From: Cepaea hortensis
Taxonomy: Eukaryota; Mollusca; Gastropoda; Stylommatophora; Helicidae
Direction: 5' to 3'
Length of the DNA: 64,000 bases
Assembly: GCA_963921405.1 (NCBI GenBank)
Contig: OY992883.1
Location: 94,483,962 to 94,547,961 of the forward strand
In this document: positions 53,816 to 64,000 of the stretch, in pieces
How the letters are laid out: every line of letters begins with the position of its first letter
Position numbering within the stretch: the first letter of the stretch is position 1
Program-made: the position numbers and the translations under genes
Notes under the pieces: generated by a model
Seen by the model: the letters and a program-made list of their open reading frames with translations, nothing else
What the model was told of the DNA's origin: nothing
The model's database searches: none

Positions 53816-54008
53816 CAGTGGCGTGCAAAGAGGGGTGCAGGGGGTGCGACGGCCCCGGGCATCCAGCCGGGGTGGGGGAATCCAGTTAGGGAGAGGGGGC
53901 AGCACAGTGCAGTGGGAGGAAAGTGGGAATGAATTAGGGAAAGAGCAATTTAGGGGCATCCAATCAAGGGGTTGGCCCCGGGCATCAAAGAACCTCTGCA
54001 CGCCACTG
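53816..54008. mobile_element. hAT-like MITE, second family
   Basis: Termini CAGTGGCGTGCAAAGAGG and CCTCTGCACGCCACTG. Flanks ATCCCACC and GTGCCACC agree at 6 of 8 positions. Confidence 0.8.
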
Positions 54009-54062
54009 GTGCCACCTAGCGCCAGAGCCGTTATCTCACTTCTGATTTCAGTGGCATTTGAG

Positions 54063-54332
54063 GAGGTCAACATCGCCGAATAGATAACACCACTCGCTGT
54101 TAAACTTCCGGTCTACCGATGGCGAGGTAGAGGGTTTAACCCCTACTAAGATCAGTTGGACTAAAATGTTGGCTTCTCGTCCTTGACTTGCGGTCGTAAA
54201 TTACAATTACCTCAGAAATCAGAGTGGGTTCGCCACACGACGAGGGACACTGGTTATAAGGAACGCGAGTCTACACGCAAACAATCAGTCCAGCGTGGAC
54301 TACGCTTGATTTCAAAGCTAGCGAACGTAAAA
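54063..54332 (+). mobile_element. SINE family 2
   Basis: GGTTTAACCCCTACTAAGAT, GTTGGACTAAAATGTTGGCT, CTCAGAAATCAGAGTGGGTT and GACTACGCTTGATTTCAAAG. Confidence 0.85.
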
Positions 54333-54439
54333 AATGATATTTGTTTAGTTCTTTCCGTGAGCTCCACGTTGGTGATTATGTGATACCATTTGAGTCCTTC
54401 TATTCTACACAGACACCAGTTAATGAATCATCATCATGA

Positions 54440-54995
54440 TCATCATCCACTTCTAATTTTTCAGTCAAGCGTCGTTGGGAGGATTAGTTGGCTATCCAGC
54501 TCCTGATAGGTGGCTACTTGATAGTGTCATTCCGTGTGATTGTACAATGTCTCCGATTTCGTCAATCCGTTTGCTTCTTGGTCGTCCTCTTGCTCTCGTA
54601 TCTTCTTTGGTGTAGCGTCAGTGCTGGTAGTTGATGGTGTTGCATTCTAACGAGATGGCCGAACCACTTGATCTTCTGTCTTCAAATAAATGTGGATAAA
54701 GGTGTTGATTCCAGTCTCAAGAATACTAAAGGTGACTAAAAGCACCCCTGTCTCACCCTTTTCTTATTTCAAATACATGCTAGCTTTCTCTGTTGAAGAA
54801 CGCCGCATGTCGTGTCATTATATGGTACCCTTATTCAGTTAATGATTTTCAGTAAAATTCCAAAGTACCTCAACAATGTCTAGGGGGATTCCTTATCAAT
54901 GCTGTCGAAGGTACTTCATAGTCTACAAATCCAATATAAAGGAATGAGTTCACTTCGGTACTCTTCTCTGTTATTAAACGTAATATGACTATTTG
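54440..54995 (-). mobile_element. LINE reverse-transcriptase fragment, antisense, degenerate
   Basis: Antisense pieces read FDSIDKESPLDIVEVLW near 54900-54850 (an RT palm-like motif) and later IKWFGHLVRMQHHQLPA near 54680. Stops and frameshifts throughout. Confidence 0.75.
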
Positions 54996-55195
54996 GTTAA
55001 CGCAGGATCTGTTTGAGTTGTTATTCTGATTTCTACTAAATGTAGCACATTCAAATTTGTGTGTGCTTAACTAATTCAATCTAGGCGTTTGTTACCTCAA
55101 GAATGCATATACCAAAGTGTTTGTACGTTATAGTAACAATCTGTGAGTCCTGGTGGGTTAAAGTAATACAATTATGGGATGCCAGAAGTTAAGCT
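54996..55195. other. Unassigned
   Basis: Nothing recognised. Confidence 0.3.
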
Positions 55196-55199
55196 AATA

Positions 55200-55322
55200 A
55201 AGTACTGCCTGCCTACCTACCTACCAACCAACCTACCTACCTACCTATATACCTACCTGTCTGCCTATATACCTACCTATCTCCTGCCTGCTTGTCAGCC
55301 TACCCATCTAAGTACTATGTAG

Positions 55323-55378
<56 letters not shown>

Positions 55379-55430
55379 GATCTATCCGTCAGTCCGCTCT
55401 TCTATCTGTCTATCTGTCTGTTTCTCTGCG
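55200..55430 (+). repeat. (CTAC)n and (CTGT)n microsatellites
   Basis: CTAC/CCTA-type units at 55210-55310 and about 14 perfect CTGT units at 55322-55378. Confidence 0.95.
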
Positions 55431-56030
55431 TACACACAGTTTATTACATGTTACAAACAAATACAAAATAAATACATATTTTACTGGGAAAATGAGCTCA
55501 AATCCAAGATATTGACCTGGGCGTCGTTGAGTCTGGCATCGGAACAGTCTGCCATACGATTACGCACACCTCGTTTACGCTTGTATCTGCTGTGGAATTA
55601 CCTTACCATAGGGAAATTGCGTGTCGATTATAACTAAAATGGATAACAAGGATCGATATCGCCACATTTCTGACATGACGTGTCAATCCACAATTCTATT
55701 TGTTCTATCTCAGTGGCATACTGAAATGAATGGGTATTGAGTGACGCACGCAGAAATAGAAAGGAGATTATTAGAAAGAACAACCGCACGAACTTTATTT
55801 TAGGAGGTTTTACTCATTCGGTATTTTGTTAATTGTCTTGGTGGCGAATTCATAAATGTTGCACTGTTACAATCTAGTTACATCTGAGTGAGCTGTTTTG
55901 ATACCGAGCTAAACAGACGAAGGCAAATACTATCAATGAAAACTAAAATCTGTTGGTATTTACCACAAGACCAACAAGTTCCACATCCCATCCATCAATG
56001 TGGGCAAGCTGTCGTGACTGTTTAGTGAGC
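55431..56030. other. Unassigned stretch upstream of the giant exon
   Basis: A possible minus-strand donor (CCTATG then GTAAGG) lies at about 55608, but no open exon of the right phase with a start codon was found. Confidence 0.35.
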
Positions 56031-56034
56031 GGTG

Positions 56035-56300
56035 TAGAGCAGATACCTGGACCAGCAGACAGAGAAGGCACCAGTCGTATAGAGCCAGATACATGAACCA
56101 GCAGACAGAGAAGGCACAAGTCATCTAGAGCCATTTACCTGGACCAACGGACCGAGATGGCACCAGTCGTCTAGAACCACATACCCGGACCAGCAGACAG
56201 AGAAGGCACCAGTCATCTAGAGCCAGATACCTGGACCAGCAGACAGGGAAGGCACCAGTCATCTAGAACCACATACCCGGACCAGTAGAAGGCACCAGTC
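56035..56300 (+). repeat. 46-bp minisatellite, about five and a half copies
   Basis: Unit ACCAGCAGACAGAGAAGGCA, CCAGTCATCTAGAGCC, AGATACCTGG. Spacing of the ACCA starts is 46 bp (56051, 56097, 56143). Confidence 0.92.
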
Positions 56301-56452
56301 ATCGATGTTGTTCACACTAGTTATTACAATGTTTTGGGCAACGGTCACCTACCTAAGAGGCCAGTGTTTGTCAAGGCCAAGTTCTTCAGCAAAGTTGCAA
56401 TCAGGAGAATCAAGTAAGTCGGTGCTGCCTGTGCGCTGACTCCATACATTTC

Positions 56453-56678
56453 TTAACAGATTCAGTGCCAAACAAAACGTAGGTTTGGACCAAACAAACA
56501 TGGATCGCGGAAAATCCGAGGTAGTGGTGTGTCATAGGTGTGGTATAAAAGTTGTTAATATGATACCAGTCATGTTGTATTATAACGCAACGACACAATT
56601 TCGGCGATATATAAGCCCATAGTAGATACGGGAAGTCGCTTAAAACGATTAATCATCCCATGGCATTTAATCAGTTAA
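56453..56678. mobile_element. TTAA-target MITE (family B)
   Basis: Ends TTAACAGATTCAGTGCC and GGCATTTAATCAGTTAA; interior GATACGGGAAGTCGCTTAA. Confidence 0.85.
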
Positions 56679-56688
56679 TAAACAATTG

Positions 56689-56931
56689 TTAACAGTTTCG
56701 GTACCAGACAAAACGTAGGTTTGGACCAAACAAAAATCGATGGTGGAAAATAGGAAGTAGGGGTGTGTCACTGTTATGACTTATAAGTTGTTAATATGGT
56801 AGCAGACATGCTGTATTGTATATCAGATTAAAGGTGGCTACTTAGGGACAACTACTGAATATAAGCTCATGGCAGATACGAGAAGTTGCTTATTAAGACG
56901 ATTGATTATTCCATGGCACTTAATCAGTTAA
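56689..56931. mobile_element. TTAA-target MITE (family B), second of a cluster
   Basis: Ends TTAACAGTTTCGGTACC and GGCACTTAATCAGTTAA; interior closely follows the previous copy. Confidence 0.85.
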
Positions 56932-57001
56932 CTTTTAAAAATAAACGTAGAAACGTCCCAGGCAAGGTATTAGGAAATCAAATTAATGGAATGATAAGAT
57001 G

Positions 57002-57240
57002 TTAACTGATTCAGTGACAAAGGATAGTTCATCGCCAAATGTCAACTCCCATGTGGACGGAAGGACGATATATAGCCATACAAGGGTCATTGCGTTATTT
57101 GTTTTGTTTCGTGGTATCTTCCGCAATTTTAATGCTCAGTGATCGGAAATTGACATTATATAATAATAACTTATTCACTTGATTGTGCACAATGTCTGGT
57201 CCAAAACATTTTGTTTTGTTTGGCACTGAAACAGTTTTAA
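57002..57240. mobile_element. TTAA-target MITE (family B), third of a cluster
   Basis: Ends TTAACTGATTCAGTGAC and GGCACTGAAACAGTTTTAA. Its orientation is opposite to the two preceding copies. Confidence 0.85.
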
Positions 57241-57994
57241 AAAAGCCACACAAATCAAAATCTACGGAGAAGAGAATTAAGATGAATAATATTTGAAGAA
57301 CACGGACAGAGCTGCAGGAGATACTGATGCATGTTACCGTGGAACTGGTAAATTTGTTGCAGGAGTGTCCAACATCTACAGCCCTACACCCGCTCCATTT
57401 GAGGACAAACTATAGAGATGTCAACAAGCTTAAGATGCCTGCTGCTTTATTTGCATGCATACTGACGGATCATTGCCATCGTTGGTAGCTGCTCTGTCAG
57501 TCCAAGATATTCGCAACATTCGACTCAGGAATGACATCTCCGTTGCCGTTAATTCCAAGCTGTTTCTAATTTGTTTATTAACGTTCCATGATTGGTGTAC
57601 AGCGTGCAGATTTTACCAATGATAGGGTGAGATTTTTCACATTTCAGAGCTAACATTTTACTCTTTTTCAAATTTTTATAACTCCTCCCAGATGGTCCGG
57701 AGAGTGTAAAAAAAAAAAAAAATGAGGACCTGTCCGGGAAAATGAGAACGGTTGTCAGCTCAATGACTAGTACTGAATGAGTTCATCAACTTTGACCTAG
57801 TTTCGTCACGTTAGAGTAGCGAGTGACGCATTTCCTGGCATAAACTGGGTGAATGTGACTTTGAGTGGGGATATTTTATCAGCTTTAGTTTACCACCTAA
57901 ACAAAAAAAAACAAAACAGAAAAAGGGGGGGGGGGGGGGGGTCGTCATGGCAGAAGGAACAAAACACCTTTGACTTGAAAATAGACACAACTTA
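57241..57994. other. Unassigned, with homopolymer runs
   Basis: A-run at 57709-57722, and adjoining A-runs and G-run at 57903-57941. No gene recognised. Confidence 0.4.
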
Positions 57995-58390
57995 ACCACC
58001 TCCACAATGAAAGTTGGCTGTAATGGGTCTCCAACATACTCCGTGTCTCTTCTTGTTGTACACTCTAGCTGACTGTTGTCCTTGGTGTAATCAGTTCTAT
58101 GGTGTAATGGTTACCACTCAGCACTCTAAATTCTGCGATCCGAATTCAAATCTCGGTGGAACCTCAATTAATTTTTGACGGGCCGAATGTAAGACGGGCC
58201 TTCGTGCCCAATGTGTGACCCTTTGAAAATAAAGTTCTTTCGTTCGTTCCTTCAATTCCCTAGTGTTATCTTCCCAATTGTATCGCTGTTTACTTTTGCC
58301 CGCCCACCTTCAGCTCTTCCCTCCAGTATAATTTTAAAAAGAGTTATATGCCTTTTAATGCAGCCACCATATTTAGCTTGTCACTTTCCA
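57995..58390 (-). mobile_element. LINE 3'-end fragment split by a SINE
   Basis: CTCCACAATGAAAGTTGGCT at the left and GTTATCTTCCCAATTGTATC at the right match consecutive parts of 45590-45830. SINE family 6 lies between. Confidence 0.8.
58090..58248 (+). mobile_element. SINE family 6 (tRNA-derived)
   Basis: A box TGGTGTAATGGTTACCACTC, B box AATTCAAATCTCGG, body GGGCCGAATGTAAGACGGGC, CCTTTGAAAATAAAGTTC and a TTCG tail. It shares the body with 62930-63068. Confidence 0.88.
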
Positions 58391-58409
58391 TTTCCAGTGG
58401 CCTCTTCCG

Positions 58410-58705
58410 GAGGCCAATATGGTCGAATAGAAAAGAGCGTTCTTCATAAACATCCGGTGTGCTGATGCCAAGGTAGCGGGTTTAAACCCAACACCGGTCT
58501 GTGGGACTAACATGTTGGCTTCTTGTCTTTGACTTGGGAACGTAAAGTACAAGTACCTCAGAAGTCGGAGTGGGTTCACCGGTTGGTGTTAGACACTGGC
58601 AATAGGGAACAATAATTCACATGCAAAAATCAGTCCAGTGAATTAGAAGTAGTTATACGTGTATGAACTACGCTTGAGTTCAAAGCGAACGAACGCCAAT
58701 AAATA
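58410..58705 (+). mobile_element. SINE family 2, full length
   Basis: Head CAATATGGTCGAATAGAAAA and GCGGGTTTAAACCCAAC, body through AGTACCTCAGAAGTCGGAGT to GAACTACGCTTGAGTTCAAA and GCGAACGAACG. Confidence 0.9.
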
Positions 58706-58724
58706 AAACCGCCTCTCTAGATTT

Positions 58725-58885
58725 GGAAGCCGACTGCCTTGCGCTGATTTTTCTACAATGGTATGAGTGTCGGTTGTTTAGAAAACAATGGCAAACTGCT
58801 AAACGTAAGCTTGCCAAGAAATCACAAACAGTCCAAAAATGCTGCAGTCGGCTACGACGTCCTGTATAGGATACGCAACCAACTT
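58725..58885 (+). mobile_element. SINE family 1, 5'-truncated
   Basis: AGCCGACTGCCTTGCGCTGA, AACAATGGCAAACTGCTAAAC and TCCTGTATAGGATACGCAAC. Confidence 0.85.
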
Positions 58886-58904
58886 TAAATATATTTATAA
58901 TTAA

Positions 58905-59115
58905 CGGTATCTGTGGCTAAGGGCTTGCGAGCGCGGTTTGTGAGCCCGTATACCTGGGTTCGAAACACAGCGGTGCTGGTTTTTTCGAAAAAGGTATAGA
59001 AGCTGGTCGTTCAGAAAGAAATGGCAAACTACTTAACGTAAAATTTGCCCAGGAATCACGAACAGCGAAAATGCTAGGGTTGACTGCTACGTCCTGTGAA
59101 GAACACGCAATTTAA
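58905..59115 (+). mobile_element. SINE family 1A, full length
   Basis: Head CTGTGGCTAAGGGCTTGCGA and GGTTCGAAACACAGC, body GTCGTTCAGAAAGAAATGGC and TCCTGTGAAGAACACGCAA. Confidence 0.9.
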
Positions 59116-59890
59116 TAAAAACATTTTTTTTATGTTGACTTTTTTTTTCTCTCTAGATGTTAATATTTATTTTATATCGAAAATATGTTTGTCCATTCCT
59201 TTTCTTTTTTTAGTCTCTATTTTGAGGTCTGCCATCATCTGCTGTTGTTACATGCCCAAGATAGAAGTCATTTTTAGCTTGTTTTAGTATTTACCCATTT
59301 ACTATGCTGTTCTTTGTTGGCCTCTCCTTTCCACTGTTAATATCCAACTCAATTTTTGCTAGTATTTGAGCGCGTACACTAAGAGTTACAACCCGTTTCT
59401 TCTTTTGCCAGAGGTTACTGCCTCAACCATTTGACCACTAGCTCTTCGCTGTTGTCAAACTTCCATTACAACGACAAGGGAGATAAATAGGGAGGAACGC
59501 AGACAAATTAGCAGCGATTGTGTTAACATTTGACCGTCGAAACCTTTATTTACCTCCCTTTATGGATAAAAAACGCTGGCGTTTATATGTCTGCGGACAT
59601 ATTCGATCCTATCCTGCCGCAGCGCAATGTTGGGATCGATAGCTTAGCGCAGTTCCATAGAGCTTTATCTGTAGGGGATGTCATTTTCTCCAGGGATGTA
59701 GGATCTATTTCTGTGAATTAATAATCACACCAGATCGGATAGAGGCACGGCGGCACACAAATCGGTATCCCTCTCTGTCTGCCTAGTTTGTTGACTGTCT
59801 GTCTTTGCTCGTGTGTGTTGCCGAGCTGTGTAGAATCTATAGAGGAGTGTGTTAACTGTTTATGTGACTATTGGTCTGTGAAATCAATGA
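59116..59890. other. Stretch without recognised repeats
   Basis: 59400-59720 has no obvious repeat or low complexity and could be single-copy DNA. No spliceable exon in the required phase was found for the MAP gene. Confidence 0.4.
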
Positions 59891-59892
59891 CA

Positions 59893-59894
<2 letters not shown>

Positions 59895-59947
<53 letters not shown>
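59895..59947 (+). repeat. (GA)n microsatellite
   Basis: About 26 AG units, followed by a purine-rich stretch. Confidence 0.97.
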
Positions 59948-59948
<1 letters not shown>

Positions 59949-60083
59949 GGAGGGAGAGAGGCAGAGAGAGAGAGGAAATCTTGATTAAAAGAAAGGAAAG
60001 GAAAGAGAGTGAGAGAGGGGGACGTGAAAGAGCGAGAGGAAAAGGTAAAGACAGCGGGTGAGACAGTGGAGGAGATCGGGAGA

Positions 60084-60089
60084 GAACGA

Positions 60090-60172
<83 letters not shown>
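60084..60172 (+). repeat. (GAAA)n microsatellite
   Basis: About 21 perfect units on the plus strand. Confidence 0.97.
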
Positions 60173-60269
60173 TGATTAAGAGATCTTGAGCGAAAGAAAT
60201 CGGGGAGAGAGGAAGAGAGATAAAGTGAAATAGTAGTGGAAGAAAGCAAGAAAGAAAGTGATTGAGAGA

Positions 60270-60490
60270 TCATGAGTGAAATTCCTCCGAAGTCGGAGAG
60301 TGTCTGCCTATATGGCGAGGAACCACCAGTCTGCACACCAGTAAGCCAGACATGGGACAACGGATACTCACGCAAACCTCAGTCCGGTACGACATCACAC
60401 TGATGTTGGACAACAGGATGCCTTCATCCGACATACAGGACTTCGCGTTGGAGCTCAAGCCAACGAACACAAGCAAGCATGAGTAAAAGA
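60270..60490. other. Mixed-composition island inside a purine-rich block
   Basis: About 220 bp of balanced composition, with a short plus-strand frame starting SEIPPKSESVCLYGEEPP and stopping after about 40 codons. No homology recognised. The flanks share GAAAGTGATT(A/G)AGAGATC. Confidence 0.4.
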
Positions 60491-60715
60491 AATTGGAGAG
60501 AGGGGAAGAGAGAGAGAGAGGAAGTGAGAGAGCGAAATAGAGTGAGAGGCAGAGAGAAACTGAGAGAGGGAGTGACAAAGAGAGTTTATGAGAGAGTAAA
60601 ATTAGCAGAGACAGCACGAGGCATTGAGTGAATGTCTGAAAGTAAAAGTGACAGAGAGAAATAAAAAGAAAGAAAGAAAGAGACAGAAAGGAAGAGGAAA
60701 AGGGGATAGTGAGAA

Positions 60716-60893
<178 letters not shown>

Positions 60894-61049
60894 TAGGGAT
60901 AGAGATGTGTTTGCAGTCTATATAGTAAAGTGATTATGTAATTAATGTATGTGACGTAAGGAAGGTGGTGACGCATATAAAGAGAGACGGGGTGAGAGAA
61001 AGTATAGATAGTTAACGACTGACAGTAAAAGTGAGTGAGCAAAAGTGAC

Positions 61050-61050
61050 A

Positions 61051-61099
<49 letters not shown>

Positions 61100-61130
61100 A
61101 CACACATACACACACACCCACACACACAGA
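61050..61130 (+). repeat. (CA)n microsatellite
   Basis: About 38 CA units with a few T or C interruptions. Confidence 0.97.
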
Positions 61131-61183
61131 GATAATGAGAGAGATAAGAGCGAGAGATAGAGACAGAGAAGACAGGCAGACAG

Positions 61184-61189
<6 letters not shown>

Positions 61190-61272
<83 letters not shown>
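61190..61272 (+). repeat. (GA)n microsatellite
   Basis: About 38 GA units. Confidence 0.97.
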
Positions 61273-61464
61273 TTCGTACAATCATCCACAGCCACACGTA
61301 TTAAATGGAATTAGGTCCAGATACTGACCACTCCACGTACCGACCAATTCCGATAATTGCACATCAGACAGGTAGACAATTCAGTCGCTGTATCAGTTTT
61401 GAACCCATGCCTCTATGCTTAACCCTAACCTAGGTTACATTCTGTTGACTTTGACTTTATCCCC

Positions 61465-61600
61465 AACGACGAAACTGTGGTGGAGTAGTAGATAGTATAC
61501 TCGCTGACCTACAACACACTGATCCAGCAGCGCAGGATTGAACTGCTTCAGGCTAGCCTGGCTCTGGGGTCGACCCAGCCTGTTTAAAATGTTTATTTGG
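61465..61600 (+). mobile_element. tRNA-derived SINE, family 3-like
   Basis: A-box-like TGGTGGAGTAGTAGATAG, B-box-like GGATTGAACTGC, then GGGGTCGACCCAGCCTGTTT. Confidence 0.6.
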
Positions 61601-61747
61601 AATCTGGCAAACATCTGGCGGATTACAAACAATGTTACTCCAATTACCGTTTCGAATTTTCACTACAGACGGGGAATGGAAATGTGGTGACAGAAATGAA
61701 AAAAAAAAAAAAAAAAACCAAACTTTGCTCTGCAAAAACTATACCTT

Positions 61748-61955
61748 TTACCGGTCAGCTGGACTAAAATTTTGACTCTCGTCCTTCATTTGGGGATGTA
61801 AATTACAAGTACCTCAGAAGTCAGAGTGGGTTCGCCTGAAGGCGAGGGACACTGGTAACAGGGAAAGCTAATCCCCACGCAAATAGCAGCCTAGTTCAAT
61901 AGAAGTAGTAGCATGTGTAAGGGTTAGGCTGGACTTTAAAGCGAGCGATGCAGGT
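61748..61955 (+). mobile_element. SINE family 2, head missing
   Basis: CCGGTCAGCTGGACTAAAAT, AGTACCTCAGAAGTCAGAGT and GGGAAAGCTAATCCCCACGC. Confidence 0.85.
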
Positions 61956-62017
61956 TTACAACACAACTGCTTACCGTTAATGGAAAGGAATAAGAACTAA
62001 ATTTATTCTATACAAAC

Positions 62018-62019
62018 TA

Positions 62020-62061
<42 letters not shown>
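62018..62061 (+). repeat. (ATC)n microsatellite
   Basis: About 14 CAT/ATC units. Confidence 0.95.
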
Positions 62062-62075
62062 TAAGTGCCATGCAG

Positions 62076-62135
62076 GCTGTCGTGGGTCGACCCCAGTGTC
62101 GTACTTGTCGGGGAAATAAAACATATTCCTAGTTG
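62076..62135 (+). mobile_element. SINE family 6-associated fragment
   Basis: GTCGTGGGTCGACCCCAGTG and ACTTGTCGGGGAAATAAAAC are identical to 62932-62975. Confidence 0.7.
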
Positions 62136-62269
62136 TATGCTGTCCCCGAAAGACCGCTCAGAAGAGTTCAGAATAATAAATGCGAGAATGGTATACCACA
62201 ATCATAGCATCCCGGCAATCCTGCTTTCTCTCGCTTTAAACTCAAGCGTTGTCCACACATTTGATGCTT

Positions 62270-62510
62270 CTTCTAGTGCACGGGACTTATTTTTGCGTGT
62301 GGGATAGCTTTCCCTATTACCAGGGCACCATTAAGCGGATCCACACCGACTTGTTAGGTGCTTGTAATTTACGTTCCCAAGCCCAGGATGAGAAGTCAAC
62401 ATTTTAGTTCAACTGACAGGTGTAGGGATTGAACCCGCTACCTTGACATCAGCACACTGGAGATTTAAGAGCGAACGTTCTTATCCATTCGTCCATTCTG
62501 ACCTTCATCC
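62270..62510 (-). mobile_element. SINE family 2, antisense
   Basis: TTGTAATTTACGTTCCCAAG, antisense B box GGGATTGAACCCGCTACC and ATCCATTCGTCCATTCTGAC. Confidence 0.88.
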
Positions 62511-62925
62511 TGCGGTAGTGTACTGGACGTCTAGTCTGTTTGGATAACGACGAAATACTACAAGTCAAAAGAAGTCCTTTTTATGTTGTGAACATGGCTC
62601 TGTGAATTCTTCATTCCTCCCCGTTCGCACTCAGACAAGCTCGTTAGTGTCGCTAATGCCAGAAGTAAGTAGTTAGCTTCAAGATTCTGGAACTTATATC
62701 ATTTTGAACGCTTGCCTGTAACACGGAGTTCGTGCGCCGTAGTGAGATACTTCTTGCCTGTTCTGTGGAATACAAATGGGTCAACTAATGGGGTATCCGT
62801 GCGCAATAAAAGTATTTGTATTTCAAACCAAATGGTCTTAGATTTTACTTACAGCAACAAATATTAAGCTCTTTATGTCTCTCTGTCTCTGTATGTTTGT
62901 CTGCCTCTTTCTCTCTCTCTCTCTC
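62511..62925. other. Unassigned, with a possible splice donor
   Basis: On the minus strand GTTGCT followed by GTAAGTAAAATC at about 62855 looks like a strong donor, but no coding frame leads into it. It could belong to a 5' UTR exon; this is speculation. Confidence 0.3.
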
Positions 62926-62929
62926 TATC

Positions 62930-63061
62930 TGTCGTGGGTCGACCCCAGTGTCGTACTTGTCGGGGAAATAAAACCCCATTGCATTATTGATGAAGGGCCG
63001 AATGTAAGACGGGCCTGTGTGCCCAATTTGTTACCCTTTGAAAATAAAGTCCGTTCGTTCG

Positions 63062-63068
<7 letters not shown>
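62930..63068 (+). mobile_element. SINE family 6 body
   Basis: GAAGGGCCGAATGTAAGACG and CCTTTGAAAATAAAGTCC with a (GTTC)n tail leading into the microsatellite. Confidence 0.85.
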
Positions 63069-63134
<66 letters not shown>

Positions 63135-63165
63135 CGTGTGCGCGCGCGCGTGTGCGTGCGCCTCT
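63057..63165 (+). repeat. (CT)n, (GT)n and (CG)n microsatellite
   Basis: About 28 CT units, then GT units and a short CGCGCG run. Confidence 0.96.
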
Positions 63166-63169
63166 ATCT

Positions 63170-63769
63170 TGATTATTCCGTAAAATCACTTCCGCCCCTA
63201 ATATTACCCACCTCCCTATTAGACCCCTTGCTCCAGCAAAGCATAATATAAAATTAAAATCTGATACAGAATTTGTCCATTTCTGGTGGGATGTCTCTCT
63301 AACGATATAATAGACTCGACACACGGCTCGTGTTTTGCATACATTAATGCAGATGACGTCTGCAGTTGACAGCAGACGACTATTTATTTATTCAATTCTG
63401 AGCGCAAACGGCATTCAAGGAGACATTGCTAATCAGAGGAAACAGAGACCGCGTCTCACTTAGAGCGGGAAGTCGTGATAAGGGTTTGACACAATTATAT
63501 GCAGGCAGGGCTGTTGTTGTCAGCCAACTAGGCAGCGGGCTGGGTGTAGTAATCAGGGTGGCTCGTTCTATTCGCTGGGGACGGGGAATAGTTTAAAACC
63601 GTCATCTACAGACACAGAGGGGCAAATTACTGACCTGAATCTATGAATTCAGCTCTCTATCTCATTAAACCATGATTTTAATTAAATTCAGCTCTCTATA
63701 TCACTAAACCCCTATTGTCTATGCGTCAAATGCTTTAACCCATTAAACCTTCATTTTCTAACTACGCAG
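63170..63769. other. Unassigned upstream stretch
   Basis: No repeat family. A short direct repeat (AATTCAGCTCTCTAT at 63646 and 63686). No exon recognised. Confidence 0.35.
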
Positions 63770-64000
63770 CACTGTCTCACCACAACATGTTCTTTATATC
63801 CAACACTCTGTCTCACTACAACATGTTCTTTATATACGACACTGTGTCTCACTACAAATGTCATGTTCTTTATATCCGACACTCTGTCTCACTACAGTGT
63901 CATGTTCTTTATATACGACACTGTGTCTCGCTACAACGTCATGTTCTTTATATCCGAAACTCTGTCTCACTACAACGTCCTGTTCTTTATATCCGACACT
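63770..64000 (+). repeat. Minisatellite of about 44-47 bp running off the right edge
   Basis: Unit CATGTTCTTTATATCCGACA, CTCTGTCTCACTACAACG. Five or more copies, alternating ATATCCGA and ATATACGA. Confidence 0.92.

Noticed and set aside
55560..55640. Upstream coding exon of the MAP gene ending at about 55608
   Set aside because: A donor-like GTAAGG is present, but no start codon and open frame of the required phase lead into it.
59440..59720. Plus-strand open frame at 59530 as a gene
   Set aside because: Only 63 codons, no family resemblance, no splice or polyadenylation context.

Overview
The window is eukaryotic nuclear DNA: introns with clean GT-AG boundaries, dense tRNA-derived SINEs, LINE fragments, MITEs, a solo LTR and long microsatellites. 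The repeat style, together with an invertebrate-type single tau/MAP gene, suggests an invertebrate and most probably a mollusc. That placement is an inference and no species can be named from the sequence alone.

One host gene is clearly present, on the minus strand. It encodes a microtubule-associated protein of the tau/MAP2/MAP4 family. Nine coding exons can be joined with matching phases, in transcription order: 53152-47855, 35001-34961, 29355-29235, 27538-27420, 25425-25344, 24366-24260, 20688-20599, 14609-14523 and 10710-10624. Together they code for about 2,010 residues. The giant 5.3-kb exon carries an acidic N-terminal part with three NPF motifs, a long array of 12-residue repeats, an acidic projection region and a basic Thr/Pro/Lys-rich segment. 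Five exons then each carry one tubulin-binding repeat with a KIGS core, and a further exon starts the C-terminal tail. The first coding exon(s) and promoter (above 53152) and the last exon with the stop codon (below 10624) were not found.

Layout. 1-10.6 kb: putative 3' part of the locus, with a LINE carrying a nearly intact reverse transcriptase at 1390-3510, SINEs, GAA tracts and a 30-bp minisatellite. 10.6-29.4 kb: the repeat-coding exons, separated by introns holding SINEs, a telomere-like foldback, a Helitron-like element, TA-target MITEs and a solo LTR 36 bp from a splice donor. 29.4-34.6 kb: an intron dominated by a 4.5-kb minisatellite of 23-bp units with a 782-bp higher-order period. 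35-47.8 kb: a 12.9-kb intron full of nested transposons (Tc1-like transposase remnant, hAT MITEs, TTAA-target MITEs, LINE 3' ends). 47.9-53.2 kb: the giant exon. 53.2-64 kb: upstream intron or flank made of SINEs, TTAA MITEs, LINE pieces and long microsatellites.

Most other long open frames come from microsatellites or minisatellites, or are transposon remnants. No prokaryotic system, CRISPR, functional tRNA or rRNA gene is visible.
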